Assembly: GCA_051530055.1 (NCBI GenBank)
Contig: CM121341.1
Location: 18,848,001-18,912,000 of the forward strand
Reading direction: 5' to 3'
Source of the DNA: Neoechinorhynchus agilis
Lineage: Eukaryota > Acanthocephala
DNA length: 64,000 nt
Under the pieces are notes generated by a model. That model worked only from the letters and a program-made list of their open reading frames with translations, did no database searches and had not been told where the DNA came from. The translations under genes were made by a program, and so were the position numbers. Shown here piece by piece: positions 56,641 to 64,000 of the stretch (positions are counted from its first letter, which is position 1; the number at the start of each line of letters is the position of its first letter).

Positions 56641-58457
56641 TTTTTTTATACACTCGATTTTTTTAGGCAGTATTGTTTTCTATTTGGTTACTTTTCTTTA
56701 CATTCACCACCTCCCACCAAATTCCAGCTTTTGTCCTTCCTCGACCGTCGCCATCACGCTGGCAGCATTGCCCCGTTGTACTGCCAGCGAGATATTTTGT
56801 CGAAGAAATAAGCCTGCTCTTGAGTCTCCGGTTGCCTCTCTCAATTTCTTCGAGAGATCCTTGAGCAGAGAGAGTGCCGAGCTGCCGAGCGCTCCATACG
56901 TCTCTACCCCAAAGGGGACAAAATAGTGAGCCCTCGATAGCTGCATATATTTTCGTACCTTCCTCCCTTCCGCTGCACTGGCGGCACCACCGGCGATTTC
57001 GAGGGAGTAGGGGATGTTGCTGGCTGCGAGGGTGTCCACACACGTGGCGTCCCAGAGAAGGCATTTGCCCTCCCGCCACGGGAAGACCGAAATTCCATCG
57101 GGCCTACGGCCGTCTAGTCTGCAGAGGTGGGCGGGTTCCAGGATGTTCGGGAAGTTCGCCGTTCTCAACGCCCGAGAAATTACGTTATTGATTTCAGAAT
57201 GGCGTGAAAACCTTCCTGCTGACCTTCTGCAGACGAGACCGTGTCGCCCGAAAGCATCAACCAAAGACCCACATCGACAGCGATGGGGCGTGCATATCGG
57301 GAGACCGAGTCTTAAGGATACTGCGATCCTCGTCACCTCGTCAGTAAGAAGAGTTCCCACAGATGCCAGAGGAACAGCCTCCAACCACGCCCCAGATTCT
57401 CGTGTTGAAACTGCCAACAGTCTAGCTCGGACGACCCCATCGCGAGAACCTGAAAGAAGAGAGCTGTGAGCTCTCGCGACAAGAGGTCCGTCCCAGATCG
57501 ACTGTCTGAGGCCATTCACGGGAACTTGGTTAGCGCCTGTCTGCTGGCACCATTCCTCAACCGCCACCACGAAATCCCGGTCAAGACAAAACTTTTCTTT
57601 CAAAATGTTCTTCGAGACTGGTAGGCTCCCCTCAAACGATCCAAGAAAGGCCGGCAAAGCAAGGTCGACTAGTGCCCGAATTCCCAATCCCCCAGATGAC
57701 ACAGGCAAAGAAGCTTGTCGCCACGCCTCATCTGAGAGCTGGACATTTAAAATACGCTCGAGGCAAGCCCTCACCTTATTGTCCAGCTTTGCCAATCCTT
57801 CTTTGTGTTTGAAAAATGTTGCTGTGCGAACCTTGTACAATAATTTGGGGATGAAGAGCGCGTTCTTTATGAGAAACAAGGCTTCATGAGCCGAGAGAGC
57901 GCACACCCTATCGCACAGCAACGAAAGTTTCGGTATGATATGGCCGATCTCATCTTCCACATTTGAATCGAAGACACAACTGCCCAAGAGGCTGAGTTGT
58001 TCCCGAGTCACGAGTTTCAGACCTGGAGCTACGGCCTCGAACCCAGCCATTAGTTCTTTGACTTTAGCGGCGTCTCCAATATTCAGTACAAGGAGCTCAC
58101 ATTTTCCAGCATTAAGCTCAATGCCCATCTTCGAGGTCTCCCTAATCAGCGTCTCCAAATCGCGCAGTACAACGGAGGGATCACCTCCGAGCGTAGCGTC
58201 ATCCAAGTACCAAGCGTTGAAGCTGGAATGGAGAGAATGCGCTATTGGGTTTACTGTTAGGGAGAATCCGATTGGACCGAGGGGATCTCCTTGCTGCACT
58301 CCTCTTTCGGACCAAATGAGGTGGTCTTCGAAAAGCAAAGGAATCGCCGTCCCGTAGGCATTGAGAAAATACTGGAAGGCTTCTCTTGCGTGATCCCTAA
58401 TTGCGCGGAACATGCTTTCTCTATTAAGAGAGTTAAAGGCGTTCCGAAAATCGCAAA
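56640..58457 (-). mobile_element. R2-like LINE, longest copy (partial RT plus nuclease, intact frame)
   Basis: The frame 58512-56704 is open over 602 codons; about the first 18 are flanking DNA. RT: FCDFRNAFNSLNRE (motif A), GVQQGDPLGPIGFSL (motif B), AWYLDDATLGGDP (motif C). Then thumb, knuckle CTPHRCRCGSLVDAFGRHGLVC, RH, LEPAHLCRLDGRRPDG, LLWDATCVDTLA and the terminal ISLAVQRGN. The RH-PD-D set is the restriction-like endonuclease of the R2/NeSL/CRE group. The N-terminal zinc fingers and the RT fingers are lost by 5' truncation exactly before motif A. The site is empty at 40957, with about 15 target bases deleted here. Confidence 0.9.
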
Positions 58458-58853
58458 AATAAAATTTAAACCTTTTTGGTCCTTTGCTTACACCCTGCAA
58501 AGATATGCTCATAGAAATTGGGTTTATTTAACTAATTTTAGTTTCTTAAATACTAGGCGATAGGGGAACTTTTAAAGATCCTTGTTCAGTCGCACATCAA
58601 TCGATTGTCAAATAATATTCTTTTTCTGGACCGATCAACAAGTGCAATGAATAAACCATATCGATTTCCTTAATTCTGTACACACGATGAATTGTTCGAA
58701 AGTATTGTCAATTAAGATTTGTTATTTATAAGTGTAACAACCAGAAAGAAATAATATGTGGAATTAAAAGAAATATGGACGTGAAAAAGCATTTGGTATT
58801 CCTGATTTCGGGTTCAAAACGTAATTCTTGCGATAATTTGAAAGGTTAATCTC
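58458..58853. repeat. Right part of copy 3 of the 31787/40482 unit
   Basis: Continues the unit interrupted at 56640, up to CAAAGAATACACA, where a PLE begins, just as at 41386. Confidence 0.75.
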
Positions 58854-58886
58854 GCCAAAGAATACACATAATATTTTATTGAAATA

Positions 58887-58914
58887 TTTCGACCCTCACG
58901 TGGGCCTTCTTCAG
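58887..58914 (-). ncRNA. Hammerhead-ribozyme-like motif in PLE end
   Basis: Identical to the motif at 41402-41429 (CUGAAGA, A, GGCCC/GGGUC, GAAA). Confidence 0.6.
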
Positions 58915-59439
58915 TCAATCTGAAAAGGTCAGGGTTTTTTGCGATCGCTTTTCCACTCCCCCTTATCAGGCGGTATTCTGAGTTTCAGTTTGTAGTCCGC
59001 TTTGTTACCTTCGAAAGTTGGAAGGTATTTGATGCAACTGGCTTCCATCACCAATCGTCCGAATCGATCCTGATTACGTGACAACACCTTTGTGTTGTTG
59101 AAATCGATTCGATGACCAGTTTTCATGACATGCGTGACTACTGCTGAGCTAAGATCCTTCTTTTTGCTAACTGCACATTTCTGTTATCGGATTCGTCTGT
59201 CGATATTAATAGTTTGCCCGACATACACTTCGTCACAGTACATGCAAGGGATCTTATAGACCTACTCAGGTCGTGGCTCCGTTTTTATATTTGAGATGAT
59301 CGTATTCAAAGTTCTACCTCTCCTGCAAAAAACTTCGATCGCCAACTCGTCATTCGCATACTTGATTGTCCTTTTCATGTTCCTAAATGGAACTTCATCA
59401 AGGAAAGGTACTTCGAGAAAAATATTCTCCTTTTTAATA

Positions 59440-59655
59440 TTTGAGATATGGGAATTTAAAGTAAGAATTAATTTATTGAATTGAATATTTCGATCCAAAC
59501 TAGGATCTTCTTCGGCAATTTGTAAATTAATCTAATCGACCAATTTACAAATTGCTGAAGAAGATCCTAGTTTGGATCGAAATATTCAATTCAATAAATT
59601 AATTCTTACTTCAAATTCCCATATCTCAAACATATGGATTTCATTTTCAACAGTT
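59440..59655. mobile_element. 216-bp palindromic element with two head-to-head hammerhead-like motifs
   Basis: Arms 59440-59528 and 59542-59630 are inverted copies of 89 bp with two mismatches, around a 13-nt loop. Each carries a hammerhead-like core: plus strand at 59555-59582 (CUGAAGA, A, GAUCC/GGAUC, GAAA) and minus strand at 59488-59515 (CCGAAGA variant). CTTTTTAATA flanks it on both sides (59430-59439 and 59656-59665). The related PLE has one copy of that decamer (42236-42245, reverse strand) and no insert. Confidence 0.85.
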
Positions 59656-60127
59656 CTTTTTAATAGTTGGCGATTTTCCGAAACTGTATTTGACATCTTT
59701 GAAGCACTTCTCCACTAGGTGTAGGGAATATCCCAGCGACCCCGACTTTTCGATGATATATTTGATCTCCTCATTTCGTATGTGTTCATTACTACAGTGT
59801 GTGAAGGCTCTATAAAACAAGGGTCTTACTCTAGACACCTTGTACATTTGAGATTGCATGGTATTCCACGGTACGAAACCGTTTGAGACTCCTCGTTTCC
59901 TGTATACACTTGTCGTGTAAAGTAATCCACTCCGTTGGATAGAAACGTCAAGAAATGAAAAATGACCATGGTCCTCAATCTCCATCGTCCACTGGATGTT
60001 CATGTCTTTTGTGTTGAGTTGTTTATGGAGATCTGCAGGCGTCACGAGAGATGGATCCATCAAAATGAACGTGTCGTCGACGTATCTGGTCCCGAATACG
60101 ATACTAGGAATGGAATTTAAGAAATCC

Positions 60128-60235
60128 AATTCCCAACCTTACAAACGCTTCTGCAAGCAATAAACACGAATTACCACCAGAATGGGCCTGGATATTGTCA
60201 CCCGCCGGACTCGTAATCCACTCCAAAATCAATAG
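60128..60235 (-). repeat. Dispersed repeat family 2
   Basis: On the minus strand it starts GAGTGGATTACGAGTCCGGC and ends with GTTTGTAAGGTTGGG, like 32821-32925 and 44576-44690. Confidence 0.5.
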
Positions 60236-60261
60236 CCAGTTTCATTTTTCAATCAAAACTC

Positions 60262-60340
60262 AAGTGTTTATGAGGACCCAAAGGTACATGGGTCCTCTTC
60301 GTTGTGAATCAACAAATAAAACGTATTATTATGTTCGATG
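60262..60340 (+). repeat. Dispersed repeat family 1
   Basis: GAGGACCCAAAGGTACATGG then AACAAATAAAACGTATTATTATG. Here it lies beside family 2, as at 32745-32925. Confidence 0.55.
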
Positions 60341-60369
60341 TCAGTATTCGAGCTGCAATAAGCAAACGC

Positions 60370-61652
60370 TCATTGTACCAATGATTCGTGGTTGAGAGGA
60401 GATCCATGGAACCATGTCATCTGGAGAGTTACAGCGGTAAGCCTTAGAAGCTTGCTTTGAAGAAGTTTCAAAATGGAGGTTATCCATGGTGGGTCGCGGT
60501 TGGAGATACTAAGGAATTTATTGGGAATTGCCGAAGTTAGCGAATTTTTCATGATTGAGGTCAGGGATGACATGACCAAGGAAGGGTCATTTGTGTTGTC
60601 AGAGTGAAACGTGCGAATATTAGAGTTGAGCAAGATTTTAAACGCTGAGGTGGGGTGGATGGAGTAATAAGGGCAGAAGAGTGGTCAGAGTTCGCGGGGG
60701 AGGGAGTTTAGAGGCGAATGAATAGGGGTCGATATTTGTGAATACTTTGTAGAGGTGAGCGCCAAGACGAGTTGGGAAGTCAATGAGTTGACCCAACTCG
60801 GAGAAGGGTAGAAGAGAAAATAGATTATTGAAGTTTCCTGCAATTAAGAAATGATGTGAATTTGTGGAGTGGGCAATAGACGCCAGTAATTGTGAATTCT
60901 CAGAAATGAACTGCGATGAATTCTAGATCGGCTTTTATAGAGAGCTATGAGAGATAAAGAGTATGGTAGCGATTGTCGTACGTAAATTGAGACCCCCTCC
61001 TGGACGGTTCGCGCGGTGTGTATGGAAGGAAGAGTACTCAGGAAGGATGGCTGAATTGCTGTTGAATGGAGTAAGCCACGTTTCTTCTTCCTTTTGCTTT
61101 TTTCTCACTCGTTCAGATGTTTCTTCGACCTTTTGTTCAACCTTATCGTTCTTAGTAGTTACTTCAGCTGTATTCCTTTCGCTTTTCCTATCGTTACCTT
61201 TTATCTTAGTCACAATATCATGCTCCTTCACAGTAATTTTCGAATCATTAATTACTGCAGGCTGAATACCCTCCTGAAGGCGGTACCAAGTCCCTAGTAA
61301 TTGTTGAAATATTCGCTGTCTTTTGGATAACACTCCTTTCCAACGAATCTTCGTTTGAGTATGGCATACTGAGGAATCTTCCAAAAGCGTATTCTCAGCC
61401 GATTTATGTAAGCCTTTAGCTCATTTCTTAGGATTCCCCTTTGAAATCTTTGCCTCTTTGTACTGTTAGTTTTTTCCCTTTGTACTTTTTGACTTCGACT
61501 AACTTTTTACTTTTGGGAGCTTCAATTTCGCACTGAATAGCCTCCGCTAATATTTCTTTAACTGTGCTCATCGCTTCAAGTAATGAGTCCTTTAGAGTTT
61601 CAGTGACTCGTTCAAAACACTTCTTTTGTGCAATTGGTCGATTCTCGTTCAC
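60370..61652 (-). mobile_element. LINE with ORF1-like and APE endonuclease remnants (CR1/jockey-like)
   Basis: Minus strand, in order: charged, probably coiled-coil frames 61652-61428 (ETLKDSLLEAMSTVKEILAEAI) and 61384-60935 (KSERNTAEVTTKNDKVEQKVEETSERVRK); then HTHRANRPGGGV.IYVRQSLPYSL (about 61010-60960), which is the start-of-domain box of APE endonucleases; then FLIAGNFNNLFSLLPFSELGQLIDFPTR and VFTNI (about 60860-60750); last DPPWIT (60633-60370), found between endonuclease and RT. Shifts separate all parts and the RT is missing. Confidence 0.65.
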
Positions 61653-61672
61653 CGTTCATTGATTTGTTGAGT

Positions 61673-61728
61673 GAGGCGTTGACGAGAGAGGACGAAGCGT
61701 TGACGAGAGAGAGGATGAGGCGTTGACA
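61673..61728. repeat. Short tandem repeat, about three units
   Basis: Three imperfect units of GAGGCGTTGACGAGAGAG, 18-27 bp apart. Confidence 0.75.
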
Positions 61729-61739
61729 CCCCCCACGAA

Positions 61740-62230
61740 CACTTTTAAGAAAGGACATAATTATTCGACTCAAGGGGTTTATAAGGCATACATCGGTCAA
61801 ACAATGCAGGGAATTAAGGATAGAATGGTTCAATGTAAACAGGCCTGTCACCATTTTGAACAATAATCCGCTATATCCAGTTACAGATCTGCCGAGTAAG
61901 AGATGATCTAAACACGTACGCATTTTGTTGAGAAGGAGCAAGGCGTTGGAAGACTTATTATTTTGGAAGGTTAACATATCATGGTTTCCAACACAATGGA
62001 AGGAAGCAAAACTAAATTAAATCTACCATTGACGTGTTAAAAATCAATGAAAAGCGTAGTAAAACGCACGGGGTTACGCGGGCGGACACACGGCCCCGAA
62101 CTTCGAGCATCCCGCGAGCCCGAGCCATAAATATTTCATAACATGTTTTTATATGGCGTAGAAAATTAAAGGAATTTTATTAAATTTGATATTTCGGCAC
62201 AATCTTGTGCCTTCATCATAGTCTAAAAAC
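61740..62230 (+). mobile_element. Penelope-like element, 3' part
   Basis: GVYKAYIGQTMQGIKDRM (about 61780-61830) is a GIY-YIG endonuclease remnant. After stops comes LIILEG.HIMVSNTMEGSK (about 61945-62010), the terminal PLE box. Non-coding 3' sequence follows and ends with a hammerhead-like motif, on the other strand. Confidence 0.7.
62192..62219 (-). ncRNA. Degenerate hammerhead-like motif
   Basis: Minus strand AUGAUGA (for CUGAUGA), A, GGCAC/GUGCC perfect stem with 6-nt loop, GAAA. The first core base is changed, so it is probably inactive. Confidence 0.5.
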
Positions 62231-62956
62231 ACACACATGGGTGGGTGGTGGTTACATTCAAACTGTACTTAGATTCAATTTAAAGTACGCCTTAATCTTC
62301 AGTCAACTGTTTCATTTTCGAAACAATAAAGTACGTTTTAACCGGGAGTCACAATTTTAATTAATAGATTTCTATGAAGAGGACGAAGAGTAGAACGATG
62401 AGAGAGGAATTGAGAAGGGTAAGAGCTTTCGATCACAACTGCATAATTGACATGAATGGGTAAAGATAGAACGGGAACTCCTTCTTCAAAGCGGTACTGA
62501 ACATAATTGTCGATTGGTCACTTTTTAAAACATTAAATGAGCACACTCAGATTGCTTTTAACCAAGCATATTTCAATTAATGAAGTCAATAATAATAAAA
62601 ATCTATATAACGTTCCGTACACGTCATAACAACCAATAATCGATACGGAAGAAAAATGATTATTTCTTGCATTGTGCACTTTTTCACACGAAAATGATAA
62701 TAAGACGGAATTGTTATTGTTGATGATAATCCAAAAAGAGTGTTTGCTGCGTGGTGCCATGTTCTTGATTTGGTAAGTCTTTTTGTTGGACCTGTCGAAA
62801 AATGCTAAGATTTTAGTTGGAAAATTCGGGTGGCCAAAAAGCGTGGCAAATAGTAGGGATTACGTGCGTTTCGACTAACGTCATAATACTTGAAAGATTT
62901 TATACGAAAGAATTATCGTCGACTGTTACTAATTGAACCATAGGAACTCTCACACA
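62231..62956. other. TIP41 upstream region, no gene seen
   Basis: AT-rich. The minus-strand frame 62533-62760 has no recognisable content. It should hold the promoter of the following gene. Confidence 0.35.
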
Positions 62957-63966
62957 ATGTCTGTAGCTGATGAGCTGTGCCTTGGAGTTGGTGAGTTCCG
63001 TTTGATTAGTCGTCAGACACCCGAAATACTATCGGACGGCAAAGATGCTGAGTGGTATAGGCAATTTTTGTCCGATCTTCCTATTATGCCTGATATAGTG
63101 TTCCCAAAGAATCGTTTAATCGTTGAGCATCGATACAGCGGATTTGTGGTTTCGTTTGAAGCTCTGAATGCTTTGGCTGGTGTACCGGTATTGATTCTTG
63201 AGAAAAAAGGGAGAAAGCTCGGAATGGATGCCATTTAGACACGTCATCGAGTCCGGATGTTCAACTACCCTTTGAATGGCGACCTCACGATTCTTTTAAA
63301 TCAGCAGAGCGCGATATGTTCGATTGGACATTCAGTACAAACTTCAACGGCGACCTAAGAGGACCGAGGACTTTTTACTGTTGTGAACAGAAGGAGCTTA
63401 ATTTGGAACCGTTCAATTTGGCTGCCAGTGATCCCAGCACGATTCATCATTTTAAGCACATAATCTTATATGAGGATGAAATGGCTGACAACGGTGCTGT
63501 GATTTGTGATGTTCGGTATCGCGTTGAGCATTGTAAGCAACAAACTGTTCTACTTTTGGTTCTCTTTAGATGGATGTTCCGAGTCAATGGAGTTCTTTGC
63601 CGTAGCAAAGAGACACGATATTGCTACACTGGCGGCAATCAAATCTTTAGACAGGTTAGCTTAAGTGAAATTCCTTTTGATGGAAAAGACGAACACCAAG
63701 CAATCTATGAGCTCATTAAAGCAGAACCAAAGTGGCGCAAAATCGAGAAACTCGATCTTGGAGAGCCAATTCCTCCAATAAGGCGCCTTAACACGCTTAT
63801 TATACCATCGCTGGGCTATGGAACGTATAAAATATGCAATCCAGACCACGTTAAGAATGCAATCAAATTTTTGGCCGATGAAATGACCACTATCCTTATT
63901 GATACAGCAGAAGTCTACAAAAATGAAGAAATAGTTGGTAAATGCATCAAAGAATCAAATATGTAA
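62957..63966 (+). CDS. TIP41/TIPRL homologue reading in frame into an aldo-keto reductase
   Basis: ATG at 62957. Exon 1 to 63181 has LPIMPDIVFPKNRLIVEHRYSGFVVSFEALNAL, matching TIP41 LPEMMFGDN.LRIQH..GFGIEFNATDAL. Inferred introns are 63182-63209 (28 nt) and 63259-63304 (46 nt). They give SEWMPFRH...ERDMFDWTFSTNFNG, which fits TIP41 EEW...YDWTYTTDYKG in spacing. Exon 3 continues with HFKHIILYEDEMADNGAVICDVRYRV and MFRVNGVLCRSKETRYCY (TIP41 EVLLFEDELHDHGVS and LRIDGVLIRMNDTRLY). From about residue 245 the frame becomes IPSLGYGTYKI...ILIDTAEVYKNEEIVGKCIKE, the start of an aldo-keto reductase (GxGT and the DTAxxYxNE box with its Asp and Tyr). GTAATG at about 63964 could be the next donor, so the gene probably goes on beyond the window. 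TIP41 regulates PP2A-family phosphatases in TOR signalling. Confidence 0.8.
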
Positions 63967-64000
63967 TGGGATTGATTCAAAGTAGTTTTTTACTACGTTG

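Larger units (their letters stand above)
58854..60129 (-). mobile_element. Penelope-like element, minus strand, second copy at the same target
   Basis: Same insertion point and same left end as the PLE at 41386. Here the coding region stays on the minus strand: MDFLNSIPSIVFGTRYVDDTFILMDPS (60129 on), frame 59498-59262 (VPFLDEVPFRNMKRTIKYAND) and the end 59126-58929 (SCIKYLPTFEGNKADYKLKL). GIY-YIG remnant between (MYCDEVYVGQTINIDRR, about 59230-59170, with shifts). A 216-bp palindromic insert splits it at 59440-59655. No repeat of the target sequence is seen at the far end. Confidence 0.85.

Noticed and set aside
61673-61728. Short tandem repeat as a CRISPR-like or regulatory array
   Set aside because: Three imperfect, overlapping units with no spacers; simple slippage explains it.
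1-64000. tRNA, rRNA or CRISPR loci
   Set aside because: I looked for tRNA B-box-like sequences and regular short repeats; the hits (for example 9664 and 46381) had no matching arms and no regular array exists.
1-64000. Bacterial or viral origin of the window
   Set aside because: Spliced genes, Abi, LC8 and TIP41 homologues, and LINE/PLE content are eukaryotic; no viral structural genes seen.

Overview
The window looks like nuclear DNA of a small-genome animal that is crowded with transposable elements. It is AT-rich. Several genes have spliceosomal introns with GT...AG borders, and host-type proteins unique to eukaryotes are present: an Abl-interactor homologue, a dynein-LC8-like protein and a TIP41/TIPRL protein. 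There are no bacterial operon signals. The introns I can infer are very short: 47 nt in a repeated gene family, about 22-37 nt in the Abi gene, and about 28 and 46 nt in the TIP41 gene. Introns near 22-30 nt are known from dicyemid mesozoans. That assignment is only a guess; other compact metazoans are possible.

Layout. 1-4375: a head-to-head pair of copies of an unrecognised two-exon gene (called here the 'MNN' family after its first residues) and its 3' flank. 4395-9331: remnants of three LINE types. 9332-13600: a host island with a multi-pass membrane protein and an LC8-like gene. 13620-18000: a nearly complete LINE with gag-like zinc knuckles, endonuclease and reverse transcriptase (RT). 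18040-23871: a second MNN pair whose centre has been replaced by a Penelope-like element (PLE). 23872-24590: an uncharacterised minus-strand gene. 24640-31790: decayed LINEs, a tandem-repeat ORF and a PLE. 31787-43000: a third MNN palindrome, with downstream sequence that is duplicated again at about 52060-60130. 43900-47190: a LINE tail and the Abi gene. 47887-52057: three LINE fragments. 52058-60130: the duplicated block with a single MNN copy, a LINE insertion and a PLE. 60400-62230: another LINE and a PLE tail. 62957-end: a TIP41 gene that reads in frame into an aldo-keto reductase.

How it fits together. Most of the window is two populations. One is retroelements of at least four kinds: gag/APE LINEs, RTE-like LINEs, R2-like LINEs with a restriction-like endonuclease, and PLEs with GIY-YIG endonuclease and hammerhead-like ribozyme ends. 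The other is a multicopy, non-repetitive-looking gene family that sits in large inverted repeats. It has been copied as blocks of at least 3.5 kb with little divergence. Because the blocks are duplicated, several later insertions can be dated against an 'empty' paralogous site within this same window.

The strongest candidates for something undescribed are the palindromic MNN gene family with its conserved divergent exon, a 216-bp palindromic insertion carrying two head-to-head hammerhead-like motifs and a 10-bp target duplication, and the TIP41-aldo-keto reductase fusion.
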